Position numbers and translations under genes: made by a program. DNA of 64,000 bases from Maridesulfovibrio sp. Lineage in GTDB: Bacteria > Desulfobacterota > Desulfovibrionia > Desulfovibrionales > Desulfovibrionaceae. Under the pieces are notes generated by a model. That model saw only the letters and a list, made by a program, of their open reading frames with translations. It did no database searches and had not been told where the DNA came from. Below are positions 54,400 to 63,110 of this stretch, in pieces (position 1 is the first letter of the stretch; the number at the start of each line of letters is the position of its first letter). The stretch spans positions 403,001 to 467,000 of the forward strand of contig NZ_OY763930.1 in the NCBI RefSeq assembly GCF_963667685.1, in the 5' to 3' direction.

Positions 54400-54610
54400 T
54401 TAAAAACAAACCTATTTTCAAATAGTTAAAAATCAAAATCCGCAACACGGACCAATTATTATTCTATGCGACACGAAATAACCGTACACAAAGGAGAGGA
54501 TTATCCAGAATCTTCACCTTAGTCCAGCAATTACGTAACATTGACATTAATCCGCCACTGACCATACATATATAGTCGATAAAAAGACGGTCCCGTTAAT
54601 AATAGCTGCT

Positions 54611-55567
54611 ATGGAAAAATTAACAATGGATAAATTTAATTTTCAATACATCATTGGACTGATTCAGGCGGAAGTGCTCGTTCCTATGAACAAATTTCTG
54701 ACCACACTGCCCCAGGAAACATTGTATCTCATTCTGGCTGCAGCAGGTTTGATAGCGCTGTTGGCGGCAGTTTCCGCCTTTATTCTGATGCGGCCCAAAA
54801 GCAATAAGGAAAAAGCTCCGCAGGGACCAACCGACTTCGTTCAATTTTTCCAGAAAACAGGAACAATTATGGATATAGCTCTAGCCGGCCAGCACAATGA
54901 GGTGCTGGGACGTGCTGTGCTGACAGCCGTGAAACCTGACAGTATCCGCATGGAGATTATTGAGGAAAACGGTATTTCCATGCTCAATCCTCCCGCAGAA
55001 ATAACCCTTATGTTTCCACCGGAAAAAAGCATGTCCGGGAAGGTGAATTCCTTTCGCTCAAAAATCAGTTCACTGAAATGCGACAAGGATGGCTGCGGCA
55101 GGATGACCCTTACACCGCCCTCCAAATTCGCATTGATCAAACGGCGCCGTCATAAGCGGAAAAGGGTTGTTGACCAGCAGTTCATCAGAGTCAAACTCTG
55201 GCTTGGAACTGCGGACTCAAATGACACATCGTTTATAGACCGCATCCCGGATCTGGCAGTTAATTCATATGATCCCCGCTCCACAGGACACGAGGAGAAT
55301 CAGGTAATCAATATATCGAAAGGCGGAATAGGCGTGGGAGCATCAGCAGGACTCGTGGAATCAAAATTCAACACAGATGACGATGTTTTGATCAGCATAT
55401 TCATGTTTAATTTCCGGCAGAAAATTTTCAAACCTTATTGGTATGCCGGAAAAATCCGCACCATTGAACGCATGGACAGCAGTACATGCCGGGTTGGAGT
55501 CGAATTCACAGGCAGCGGCAAGATGCGTGACGAGAACGAACAGCATATTGACTGGACGAGAATGTAG
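54611..55567 (+). CDS. Membrane-anchored PilZ-domain protein (c-di-GMP receptor candidate)
   Basis: A 318-residue protein. An N-terminal helix at about residues 41-62 (LYLILAAAGLIALLAAVSAF) anchors it. A YcgR-N-like region (80-170) is followed by a PilZ domain with the c-di-GMP motifs RRRHKRKRV (RxxxR, near 179) and NISKGGIGVGA (N/DxSxxG, near 238). Such proteins respond to c-di-GMP, often to slow flagella or alter secretion. The diguanylate cyclase at 16891 is one source. ATG 54611 has no clear ribosome site; ATG 54626 (5 codons later) is an alternative with an equally weak site. It is divergent from the nuclease gene. Confidence 0.8.
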   Translation: MEKLTMDKFNFQYIIGLIQAEVLVPMNKFLTTLPQETLYLILAAAGLIALLAAVSAFILMRPKSNKEKAPQGPTDFVQFFQKTGTIMDIALAGQHNEVLGRAVLTAVKPDSIRMEIIEENGISMLNPPAEITLMFPPEKSMSGKVNSFRSKISSLKCDKDGCGRMTLTPPSKFALIKRRRHKRKRVVDQQFIRVKLWLGTADSNDTSFIDRIPDLAVNSYDPRSTGHEENQVINISKGGIGVGASAGLVESKFNTDDDVLISIFMFNFRQKIFKPYWYAGKIRTIERMDSSTCRVGVEFTGSGKMRDENEQHIDWTRM

Positions 55568-55579
55568 CTTCCAAAACAC

Positions 55580-55614
55580 AAAAATCCCCGCAGACCCTAA
55601 AAGTCAACGGGGAT
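55580..55614 (-). terminator. Terminator of the 55663-58258 operon
   Basis: Minus strand ATCCCCG and CGGGGAT (7 bp) with an 17-nt loop, then TTTTTGTGTTTT. Confidence 0.75.
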
Positions 55615-55662
55615 AATTGTACCGTAGTTACGCAGAAGGACAATCTATGACTCGTTCTGCGG

Positions 55663-56016
55663 TTATCCAACCTTGTTGATATAACGATTGGCTACCAAGG
55701 GGGTGCCGCGCGCGACACTGCCGTACCCCTTGAAGCGGGTGCTTTCCTGTTTAACCCGCCCGATATCCTTCCTGAGAGATTCATGAAGCTTTTTAGCTTC
55801 GGCTGTGAGCTGTCCCTGCAGGTTTTTAAGCTGGTTAAGTTTTTCCAAAATCTGGTCCAGACTCACGCTCTCTTTGGTTTCAAGAGCCTTAGCAGTGAGC
55901 ACACCTCTTCTTTCTGCGGCATCAAAGGCATCATCGACTTCACCTGCCACCAGAAATTTCAGTTCTTCGTGTCCAATCTCAAGAGCCTGATCCAGAAGTT
56001 TCAAAGCTTCAGCCAT
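55663..56016 (-). CDS. Helical protein, candidate FlgN/FliT-like flagellar chaperone
   Basis: A 117-residue, almost fully alpha-helical protein with heptad-like Leu spacing (LDQALEIGHEELKFL, LEKLNQLKNLQGQLTAEAKKL) and a loop-rich tail ending GTPLVANRYINKVG. The pattern LDQAL...AAERRG...LLxKLxxLKxLQ resembles FlgN/FliT secretion chaperones. That assignment is inferred from pattern, not from a firm motif. It is the last gene of a three-gene operon with 56023 and the GT9 gene. Confidence 0.55.
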   Translation of the reverse strand: MAEALKLLDQALEIGHEELKFLVAGEVDDAFDAAERRGVLTAKALETKESVSLDQILEKLNQLKNLQGQLTAEAKKLHESLRKDIGRVKQESTRFKGYGSVARGTPLVANRYINKVG

Positions 56017-56022
56017 AACAGT

Positions 56023-56628
56023 CTACCTCGCTGATACCTCCCGAAGATCCTCGCGAATAATGGAGATAACACTCTTCCATTTTTCAACGGAAGGCAGAAA
56101 TTCATATTCAAGCAAATCAGCCAGCAAAATCCAGTCCTCATTTTCAAGGACTTCGGTCATTTCAGTGAAAAGACCGGAAAAATCTTCCACTATCTTTTCG
56201 AAATCAGCGTTGTGTTTAATGGAGAACTGATCACGCAGATTGCCAACCATACCGAGGAAATCCCTGACAACATCAAGAAGATCCTGATAAAGTTCGAGAG
56301 CTTCAGCATCGTCTGCCTGTCTGAAAAGCTCCGCAACCTGTTTTCCGCCACCGGCCATGATGTTTACTACCTTGTACAGCTCAAGGGTGATGCTGCTGGC
56401 CATTTCCACAGCGGAAGTGCTTATGATTTCAAGGCTATCTATCTCTGAGGTATCAATATCTTCAGACTGATTGGGGTAAATTTCGCTGAAATGTTCATCG
56501 TTAACCTTCACATCTGTAACGATGCGGTCTTTGAGATGTCCGGATTCCAGAACCTTATCAAAGATCTGCTCAAGGTTGTCAAAACTTCTGATATCTAATT
56601 CAGTTTTTGTTCCATCAATAACGATCAT
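56023..56628 (-). CDS. Hypothetical helical protein in the glycosyltransferase operon
   Basis: A 201-residue soluble protein. Residues 1-60 form a beta-alpha fold (MIVIDGTKTELDIRSF, VTDVKVNDEHFSEIY), and residues 80-195 are long helices (AVEMASSITLELYKVVNIM, LYQDLLDVVRDFLGMVGNL). No family is recognised from sequence alone. ATG 56628 has AGGAGGAG just upstream; a 19-codon longer frame is not supported. The next gene follows after 6 nt. Its context (a chaperone-like gene and a glycosyltransferase) suggests flagellin handling, which is inferred. Confidence 0.65.
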   Translation of the reverse strand: MIVIDGTKTELDIRSFDNLEQIFDKVLESGHLKDRIVTDVKVNDEHFSEIYPNQSEDIDTSEIDSLEIISTSAVEMASSITLELYKVVNIMAGGGKQVAELFRQADDAEALELYQDLLDVVRDFLGMVGNLRDQFSIKHNADFEKIVEDFSGLFTEMTEVLENEDWILLADLLEYEFLPSVEKWKSVISIIREDLREVSAR

Positions 56629-56710
56629 GGTGACTCTCCTCCTAAAATAGGTACGTAATTTTTTCCGGTTGGTCCGGTACGCCATGTTTCATACAAGACT
56701 CATGCCAACA

Positions 56711-58258
56711 TCACTCAACAATTCCGATAATGGCATTAACCAAAGATGTATAAACTGACATCTGATGTTTTAAACCCGCCATGCTGTCATGGGCACGAGA
56801 CTCTACAGCCCACATGGAGGAAAGCACGGAAAGCTCAGGACATGAGGAAAGGATATCTTGTATTCTTTGTAAGTTAGCCAAAAATTTAATTTTCATACCT
56901 TCAACGGGGTTTGCCTCTAAAAGCAGCGCCTGTTTACTCATCAAGAACAAAACATCCCGACAGTCACCAAGAGTCTTCAGCAATCTGGAACGAAGGTCGG
57001 CGGAGAACTCAACTCCCGTGAAGTGAACAGCGGACAAATCTTCTCCGTCAAGAAAACGTCGGTATAGTTCACGCTGCAAGACAATCCATTTATGACGGTC
57101 TGTCTGCTCATGGCCGGACAGTGAGCTTAGGCATATGTGACCAAATTCATCTCGTCCTGTCAGATAAGCCCGCGCACCCATATTTTCTATCAACGGCCAT
57201 TTACCGTCATCAAGAAATGAAGAAACTGCCGCAAAAACTGTATCCGGCTCAACCTTCCTGCGGCAAAGATGCTCACAAAAACACTTCTGACCGAAAGGGC
57301 ATGGGTGGCAATCAAGGTCAGGCTCAAAACAGCACACCCCTTCCGCGGCAGGTCCGGTATCCCAAGGCTGGGCCGTGGCCAGAAAAATCGCAGCCAGCGG
57401 GGTACCAGAACCGGCGGCGAGATGCATGGTCCCGGTATCGTTGGTCACCAGCAGATCAAGACGCCGCAGAACTGCGGCAAGTTCCTGCAATGATGTTGCA
57501 CCCATGAGATTCACTGCCGGGAAATTAGCCCCTTCCTGAATACGCTTTCCTAGTTCTTTCTCGTTTTCAGTTCCCAGAAGAACCGGGACCCTGCGCTTCT
57601 CTTTCCAGAGCCTGAATCCAAGCTCCCTGAAATATTCAACAGGCCAGCGCCTGCGTTCTTCACTGGCTCCGGGCTGGAAACCTACAAAGCCTTCAGCTCC
57701 GGGCTCGGGATTCTCCAGCATCTTCAACGCCGCTATTTTCATTTCCGGTGACGGTTCCGCCAGCGTAAACGGTGCTGTTTCATCTATCCCGGCCACTTTG
57801 CTGAAAAGGTCAACAACATTGAACGGGCTGGAACCACGGTTTGCCGAAGCCATTTGCAGGAATCCTGCCCAGCGTGAAGTATCAGCATTAAAGCCGAGCT
57901 CATCCATGGCAAAACCACGTACCTCGCGGCCCTTGCGGAGCCTCAAGGTTATCAGCCGGGAAGAAACTGAAGGAGTGAGGTTGATAACTAAAGACGGATC
58001 AAATTCATTTTCGATTTCTGCGCAATACGATTCAAAAATATTGATTGCTTCACGCCAATCGCGGTCAAGAGCAGCCAGCAGGGAAGCCCCGGGCAATGGA
58101 AAGGTCCGCGACACGTTGCGCAAAAGCTGCATTGTCCCGGCAAAATTTTTCAGACACATGACTCCGACTTTATAACCCTGATCTGCCAAAGCGGTTATTA
58201 TCGGCTGAGTCTGCAACAGATCCCCGAAGCGGGTAAGATTTATGACTAGCGCTTTCAT
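56711..58258 (-). CDS. GT9-family glycosyltransferase (heptosyltransferase-like) with C-terminal extension
   Basis: A 515-residue cytosolic enzyme. Residues 1-350 are a GT-B fold of family GT9 with MKALVINLTRFGDLLQTQP at the start, VGFQPGASEERRRWPVEYF near 200 and LVTNDTGTMHLAAGSGTP near 270 (the sugar-nucleotide site). A Cys-rich stretch CCFEPDLDCHPCPFGQKCFCEHLC (positions about 310-333) follows, then a helical C-terminal extension of about 160 residues without recognised family. GT9 enzymes add heptose to lipopolysaccharide, but the operon context suggests a flagellin substrate. ATG 58258 has GGAGG 8 nt upstream, a site supplied by the dispersed repeat. Confidence 0.82.
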   Translation of the reverse strand: MKALVINLTRFGDLLQTQPIITALADQGYKVGVMCLKNFAGTMQLLRNVSRTFPLPGASLLAALDRDWREAINIFESYCAEIENEFDPSLVINLTPSVSSRLITLRLRKGREVRGFAMDELGFNADTSRWAGFLQMASANRGSSPFNVVDLFSKVAGIDETAPFTLAEPSPEMKIAALKMLENPEPGAEGFVGFQPGASEERRRWPVEYFRELGFRLWKEKRRVPVLLGTENEKELGKRIQEGANFPAVNLMGATSLQELAAVLRRLDLLVTNDTGTMHLAAGSGTPLAAIFLATAQPWDTGPAAEGVCCFEPDLDCHPCPFGQKCFCEHLCRRKVEPDTVFAAVSSFLDDGKWPLIENMGARAYLTGRDEFGHICLSSLSGHEQTDRHKWIVLQRELYRRFLDGEDLSAVHFTGVEFSADLRSRLLKTLGDCRDVLFLMSKQALLLEANPVEGMKIKFLANLQRIQDILSSCPELSVLSSMWAVESRAHDSMAGLKHQMSVYTSLVNAIIGIVE

Positions 58259-58259
58259 A

Positions 58260-58365
58260 TATGTGGCCTCCGGCGGCCCTGCCGGGGGCCTTAAACCCTT
58301 TGCCAAAAGAGTTTAAGAATCCCAAAACCTTTTATCAGGCTTCGCCGCTTTGTTTATTAAATTTG
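58260..58365. repeat. Degenerate intergenic repeat upstream of the GT9 gene
   Basis: Contains GCCTCCGGCGG, CCGGGGGCCTTAAACCC, GAGTTTAAGAATCCCAAAA and AGGCTTCGCCGC. Part of it provides the ribosome site (GGAGG) of the GT9 gene on the minus strand. Confidence 0.6.
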
Positions 58366-58414
58366 TATTTATTTAAGGGTATACCGTAACTGTACAGACT
58401 TGCGCAACAACCGC

Positions 58415-58497
58415 AAACGGTATCTGCGACAGGTAAACGGTTCGATGTTTCCGCCAAACGGTTTCAGGCTCCGACCGGCTGATTTATTTCACCGTTT
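58415..58497 (+). promoter_or_regulatory. Repeated AAACGGT operator candidates upstream of acs
   Basis: AAACGGT occurs at 58415, 58435 and 58456 (spacing 20 and 21 bp, about two helical turns), with an inverted ACCGTTT at 58491. A TATATA -10-like element follows near 58534. The layout suggests an activator binding on one face of the helix. The protein is unknown. Confidence 0.5.
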
Positions 58498-58605
58498 ATC
58501 GAAAAGCGTGTGCAAGTATCAACGAAAATGTATATAACCCTATGCATCCGGTAAGATTTATTTTGCTGGCACTTGCACTAAAAAACATCCTCAGGAGGCC
58601 ACCTT

Positions 58606-60591
58606 ATGACTGAAGAACAAAAAATTGAAAGTCTCTCCAAAGAAAGCAGAATCTTTACACCTCCTGCCGATTTCCCTGGCGCATGCGTGAAAAGCCTTGA
58701 AGAGTACAAGACCATCTATGACCGTTCAATTAATGACATGGAAGGATTCTGGGCTGAACGCGCAGACGAACTGCTGACCTGGGACAAAAAGTGGGACAAT
58801 GTTCTTGATTACGACTTCGACAAACCGGAAATCAAATGGTTTGAAGGCGGCAAGCTCAATGCATCCGCCAACTGCCTTGACCGGCATATTAAAAATGGCC
58901 GCCGCAATAAAGCCGCACTTATCTGGCAGGGCGAAGAAGACCATGAAGTAAAAGTTTACACCTACGACATGCTGCACCGTGAAGTATGCCGCTTTGCCAA
59001 CGTCCTGAAAAAAATGGGCGTGCAGAAAGGTGACCGGGTATCAATCTACCTGCCCATGATTCCGGAACTGGCGATCTCCATGCTGGCCTGTGCACGGATA
59101 GGCGCCCCCCACTCCATTATTTTTGCAGGATTCAGTTCCAACAGCCTGCGCGACCGCATAAACGACTGCGGTGCAAAAGTTCACATCACCGGTGACGGTG
59201 TTCTGCGCGGCGGAAGAAAAATTCCGCTGAAACCAAACTCCGATGAAGCACTCAAAGAGTGTCCCTCAATTGAACAGTGCATAGTTGTCCCCAGAGCTGG
59301 CAATGAAATAGAAATGATTGAAGGTCGTGACCGTCTCTGGTCAGAGCTTATGGAAGACCCGGAAATTACAGATAAATGCCCGTATGAACTGATGGATTCC
59401 GAAGATCCGCTTTTCATCCTCTACACCTCCGGCAGTACCGGAAAGCCCAAAGGGGTGTTTCATACCACCGGCGGGTACATGACCTATGCTGCGCACACCT
59501 GCCAGTGGGTATTCGATCTTAAAGATGATGATGTGCATTGGTGTACTGCTGACATCGGCTGGGTTACAGGACACTCATATATCGTTTACGGCCCTCTGGC
59601 TCTCGGTGCCACCAGCATCATGTTCGAGTCAGTTCCCACTTACCCGGACCCGGCCAGATTCTGGCAGGTCTGCGAAAAGTTCAGGGTCAATATATTCTAC
59701 ACCGCCCCCACCGCCCTGCGCGCACTTATGAAGGAAGGCGATCAGTGGACAAAGAAATACGATCTCTCCAGTCTGCGCATTCTCGGTACCGTCGGGGAAC
59801 CGATCAACCCTGAAGCGTGGATGTGGTATCACGAAAAAATCGGTGATGAAAAACTGCCCATCGTTGATACATGGTGGCAGACAGAAACCGGCGGGCATAT
59901 TCTTTCCCCGCTGCCCTATGCCACACCGCTCAAACCCGGCTCGGCCACCCTCCCGCTACCCGGAATTGATGCTGTAATTGTGGACCGTCACGGCGAAGAA
60001 GTCGGTCCCAATGAAGGCGGTTTTCTCGTCATCCGTAAACCGTGGCCCGGCATGCTGCGCGGGGTCTGGGGCAATCAGGAACGGTTCAAACAGCAATACT
60101 TTGAAGGCTTCCCCGGCGTATACGAATCCGGGGACGGAGCCCGCAGAGATGAAGACGGCTACTTCTGGATAATGGGCCGCGTTGATGACGTAATCAATGT
60201 TTCAGGCCACAGACTTGGAACTGCCGAAATCGAATCAGCACTGGTTTCCCATCCGGCAATCTCCGAAGCAGCTGTTGTGGGCATGCCTCACGAGGTGAAA
60301 GGCCAGTCCATCTACGCCTATGTGACCCTAAAGTCCGAATATGACGAAGATGACGATCTGATCAAAGATCTGCGCACGCATGTCCGCAAGGAAATCGGTC
60401 CCCTTGCTGCTCCGGAAGTGATCCAGTTCGCACCTTCCCTGCCCAAAACCCGCAGTGGCAAGATCATGCGCCGAATCCTGCGCAAGATCGTAGAAGGAGA
60501 TACTTCAAACCTTGGTGATACTTCGACACTGGCTGATCCTTCGGTAGTGACCGATCTCATCGAAGGTTATGAAGAAATAATGAATCCATAA
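58606..60591 (+). CDS. acs: Acetyl-CoA synthetase Acs
   Basis: A 661-residue AMP-forming ligase that activates acetate through acetyl-AMP. Seen: adenylate-forming motif [19 protein letters not shown] near residues 268-286, WWQTETGGH near 424 (acetyl pocket Trp), the [16 protein letters not shown] hinge region near 506-521, [14 protein letters not shown] near 527-540, and [12 protein letters not shown] near 617-628 with the catalytic Lys that acetylation would silence. The length matches E. coli Acs (652). The ribosome site AGGAGG lies 8 nt upstream. Monocistronic; the control region carries repeats. In a sulfate reducer it allows acetate assimilation. Confidence 0.96.
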   Translation: MTEEQKIESLSKESRIFTPPADFPGACVKSLEEYKTIYDRSINDMEGFWAERADELLTWDKKWDNVLDYDFDKPEIKWFEGGKLNASANCLDRHIKNGRRNKAALIWQGEEDHEVKVYTYDMLHREVCRFANVLKKMGVQKGDRVSIYLPMIPELAISMLACARIGAPHSIIFAGFSSNSLRDRINDCGAKVHITGDGVLRGGRKIPLKPNSDEALKECPSIEQCIVVPRAGNEIEMIEGRDRLWSELMEDPEITDKCPYELMDSEDPLFILYTSGSTGKPKGVFHTTGGYMTYAAHTCQWVFDLKDDDVHWCTADIGWVTGHSYIVYGPLALGATSIMFESVPTYPDPARFWQVCEKFRVNIFYTAPTALRALMKEGDQWTKKYDLSSLRILGTVGEPINPEAWMWYHEKIGDEKLPIVDTWWQTETGGHILSPLPYATPLKPGSATLPLPGIDAVIVDRHGEEVGPNEGGFLVIRKPWPGMLRGVWGNQERFKQQYFEGFPGVYESGDGARRDEDGYFWIMGRVDDVINVSGHRLGTAEIESALVSHPAISEAAVVGMPHEVKGQSIYAYVTLKSEYDEDDDLIKDLRTHVRKEIGPLAAPEVIQFAPSLPKTRSGKIMRRILRKIVEGDTSNLGDTSTLADPSVVTDLIEGYEEIMNP

Positions 60592-60615
60592 GTATGGCAT
60601 AAGGTTGCCCGGAAG

Positions 60616-60644
60616 CCGCCCGGTTCTATAATGTCACCGGGCGG
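60616..60644 (+). terminator. GC-rich hairpin after acs
   Basis: CCGCCCGGT and ACCGGGCGG (9 bp, 11-nt loop), 25 nt after the acs stop. There is no T-run, so it may be a weak terminator or an RNA stability element. Confidence 0.45.
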
Positions 60645-60673
60645 TAGTTCAGCAGCCCGCACTGTACCGGATG

Positions 60674-60745
60674 AGACCGGGGTATACGAAAAATGCTTCT
60701 ATCTATTTTGGAAGGTGGCTATGGAAGCATCGTATATACCGGTCT
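60674..60745. repeat. Long imperfect inverted repeat in the pirin leader
   Basis: Arms 60674-60702 and 60721-60745 share AGACCGG, TATACG and ATGCTTC separated by an A-rich bulge, with an 18-nt loop. It could fold in the pirin mRNA leader or be a remnant of a small element. No function is assigned. Confidence 0.6.
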
Positions 60746-60832
60746 ATTTTTATGTCCGCTCTATTGCAAATAAACTCCATACTGCTACCATGGCAGTCAT
60801 CAATTTATTTTCTATAAATTCAGGAGCAAGCA

Positions 60833-61678
60833 ATGCGGAGAGAAATTCAGCATATTTTTTACGGCGAACCTGTGCATGAAGGTGCCGGGGTAAAAGTCCA
60901 CCGCGCATTCGGATATTTCGAGGCTTCTCTTTTCGATCCCTTCCTTATGCTCGACGACTTTCGATCAGATAACCCGGAGGACTATCTTAAAGGTTTTCCA
61001 TGGCACCCGCACCGGGGAATTGAAACAATTACCTACATCTTAAAAGGTGACGTTGAACACAGCGACAGCCTTGGCAACACTGCCATTACGGCTGCCGGAA
61101 GCGTGCAGTGGATGACGGCGGGTAGCGGAATCATCCATCAGGAAATGCCACAAGGTGATGCAAACGGGTCTATGCACGGATTTCAGCTTTGGGCAAATTT
61201 AAGCTCACAAGACAAAATGGTCGACCCCGAGTACCGGGAAATAACCTCAGCAGAAATTCCGGTTATAAAACGCGAAGACGGCAGCATTATCAAGATCATT
61301 GCCGGAGAAATTGACGGGACCAAGGGACCGGCCCGCGGAATAGGAATTGATCCTGAGTATCTTGATATAACCATTCCCGCTGCATTTGAATTCACCCATC
61401 CCACCAAACGCGGATACACTGCTTTCATTTATGTAACAGCAGGTAAAGGGGAAATTAACGGTCAGAAAGTCGAAAACCGTTCACTTATACTTTTCGAAGA
61501 TGGTGATGAATTATCCATAAGTTCCGGGGATGCTCCCCTGAGTTTTCTGCTTCTGACCGGAAAACCCATTAATGAAGAAATTTTCTGGCGCGGACCAATT
61601 GTGATGCATACTGCCGAAGAACTGGAAAAAGCATTTCAGGAATACGAACAAGGGACTTTCATCAAACATTCTAAGTAG
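60833..61678 (+). CDS. Pirin family protein
   Basis: A 281-residue bicupin. The N-terminal cupin has the metal-binding signature GFPWHPHRGIETITYIL near 54-70 (two His) and SGIIHQEMPQGD near 98-109 (His, Glu). The C-terminal cupin lacks these ligands, as usual. Pirins are Fe(II) proteins; some act as quercetinase, others as regulators. The function here is unknown. AGGAGC lies 8 nt before ATG 60833. It is followed after 19 nt by tag. Confidence 0.9.
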   Translation: MRREIQHIFYGEPVHEGAGVKVHRAFGYFEASLFDPFLMLDDFRSDNPEDYLKGFPWHPHRGIETITYILKGDVEHSDSLGNTAITAAGSVQWMTAGSGIIHQEMPQGDANGSMHGFQLWANLSSQDKMVDPEYREITSAEIPVIKREDGSIIKIIAGEIDGTKGPARGIGIDPEYLDITIPAAFEFTHPTKRGYTAFIYVTAGKGEINGQKVENRSLILFEDGDELSISSGDAPLSFLLLTGKPINEEIFWRGPIVMHTAEELEKAFQEYEQGTFIKHSK

Positions 61679-61697
61679 TCTCCCAAGGAGAGTAGAC

Positions 61698-62276
61698 ATG
61701 AATCAATCTCGCTGTGAATGGGCGCAACACGAACTGGAAATAAACTACCACGATACCGAATGGGGTGTTCCCCTGCATGACGATCAGCGTCATTTCGAAT
61801 TTATAATCCTTGAGGGGGCACAAGCCGGACTTTCATGGCTGACCGTACTGAAAAAGCGGGAAAGCTACCGTCTGGCTTTCGCAAATTTTGACCCTGCAAG
61901 AGTAGCCCGCTTTGATGAAAATAAAATAGAACTGCTACGCCAGAATGAGGGGATCATCCGTAACAAGCTTAAAATTAATTCGGCAGTTCGCAATGCACGG
62001 GCTTTTCTGGAGATCCAAGAAAAATTCGGCAGCTTCGATAATTACATATGGCAGTTCACAAACGGGAAGACAATCCAGAACAACTGGAAATCACTAAGCG
62101 AAGTTCCCGCCAAAACACCTGAAGCGGAAGCAATGAGCAAGGACCTGAAAAAAAAGGGTTTTAATTTCGTAGGCCCGACAATCTGCTATGCCTACATGCA
62201 GGCCACGGGAATGGTTAACGATCATCTGGTCAGTTGTTTTCGCCACCAGGAATTGCTTGAAGCAGAAAAAGGATGA
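61698..62276 (+). CDS. tag: DNA-3-methyladenine glycosylase I
   Basis: A 192-residue base-excision enzyme removing 3-methyladenine. Seen: CEWA near 6 with the zinc-binding Cys, YHDTEWGVPLHDDQRHFE near 17-34, the LEGAQAGLSWLTVLKKRE stretch near 38-55 (helix-hairpin-helix glycosylase part), and GPTICYAYMQATGMVNDHLVSC near 156-177 with His and Cys zinc ligands. Length equals E. coli Tag (187). A GGAGAG ribosome site precedes the ATG. It probably shares a transcript with pirin and ends at the terminator at 62359. Confidence 0.95.
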   Translation: MNQSRCEWAQHELEINYHDTEWGVPLHDDQRHFEFIILEGAQAGLSWLTVLKKRESYRLAFANFDPARVARFDENKIELLRQNEGIIRNKLKINSAVRNARAFLEIQEKFGSFDNYIWQFTNGKTIQNNWKSLSEVPAKTPEAEAMSKDLKKKGFNFVGPTICYAYMQATGMVNDHLVSCFRHQELLEAEKG

Positions 62277-62358
62277 ACACAGGCGTGGCAAAACTTGACA
62301 CACTGCCACTCAGACACTAATTCTTACGAGTTGCCATAGCGCACCCAAAGTGAACCGG

Positions 62359-62394
62359 AACCGGATTTGAGAAAAACCGTCCGGTCTTTTTTTT
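62359..62394 (+). terminator. Terminator downstream of tag
   Basis: ACCGGA and TCCGGT (6 bp, about 14-nt loop) followed by C and eight T (62387-62394). A promoter-like TTGACA lies at 62295, so a short RNA ending here is possible (see findings). Confidence 0.8.
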
Positions 62395-62457
62395 CTACTG
62401 AATTTTTAACAGGCATACACGGCCGCAATCGGTCCCGCCTGGCAAGGAGAATACTAA

Positions 62458-62796
62458 ATGGCTTACGATGTAAAACTTTTCAAACTGATTAACGGTGACA
62501 TGGTCATCGGTAAATGGGACGCAGAGAGCAACCAGATCAAAGATCCCGCAGTGCTCCAGACTGTTCCATCCCAGCAGGGTGTGCAGATGATGATCCTGCC
62601 ATACGGCTACCCCTTTGATAACGAAATCGAAGGTGAAATCGACGGACGTCACGTTATCTACGAATACAAGAACTGCCCCGAAGATGTTTCCACCAAATAC
62701 CTCGAAGCATCCAGCAACCTGACCCTTTCCTCCGGCGGACTCGGCGGCATGGGCGGCGGAAATATTTCCGATATTTCTGAACTGCTGAAAAAATAA
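62458..62796 (+). CDS. Small conserved-looking protein, possible Sm-like fold
   Basis: A 112-residue soluble protein beginning MAYDVKLFKLINGDMVIG, with a short-strand beta pattern (VKLFKLINGDMVIGKWD, KDPAVLQTVPSQQGVQMMIL, HVIYEYKNC) that fits a five-stranded Sm-like barrel, then a Gly-rich tail (SSGGLGGMGGGN). The barrel idea is inferred from strand pattern. If right, it could be an RNA-binding ring. GGAGA precedes ATG 62458. It stands alone between tag and a repeat. Confidence 0.6.
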   Translation: MAYDVKLFKLINGDMVIGKWDAESNQIKDPAVLQTVPSQQGVQMMILPYGYPFDNEIEGEIDGRHVIYEYKNCPEDVSTKYLEASSNLTLSSGGLGGMGGGNISDISELLKK

Positions 62797-63060
62797 TTCA
62801 AGAAGCCTCCGGCGGGTCAACAGACGGTCCCTGCCGGAGGCCCTAAATACTTTTTGTAAAAAGGGTTTGTTACACTGCCGCTATCTCTAAGACTCGCGGA
62901 AGACCGCTCGCCTAGGAGCTAGTGCAGGAATCCCAAAAACGTCTATTAAGGCTTCGCCGTCTTTTTGTTTGAGATACGCCTTTTAGCTCTACTTGCGAAG
63001 CATATCAAAAAGTTTTGGGGGGATGGGGGCCGGGAAACTTTTCCCCAAATTTACTCTTCT
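62797..63060. repeat. Degenerate intergenic repeat, longest copy
   Basis: Two repeat-like blocks: CTCCGGCGGGTC/CCCTGCCGGAGGC (62806-62842), GGAATCCCAAAAACGTC and AGGCTTCGCCG, then AAGCATATCAAAAAGTTTTGGGG and GATGGGGGCCGGGAAACTTTTCCCC. The 314-nt gap before the radical SAM gene holds no gene besides it. Confidence 0.6.
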
Positions 63061-63110
63061 CCATCCGCCGGAGTCATCATCAAAAAATCAACAAATATAG
63101 GGTTTAAGTT

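Noticed and set aside
58566..58582. Sigma-54 promoter before acs (TGGCAC followed by TTGCAC)
   Set aside because: The spacing between the GG and GC elements is far too short for a -24/-12 promoter.
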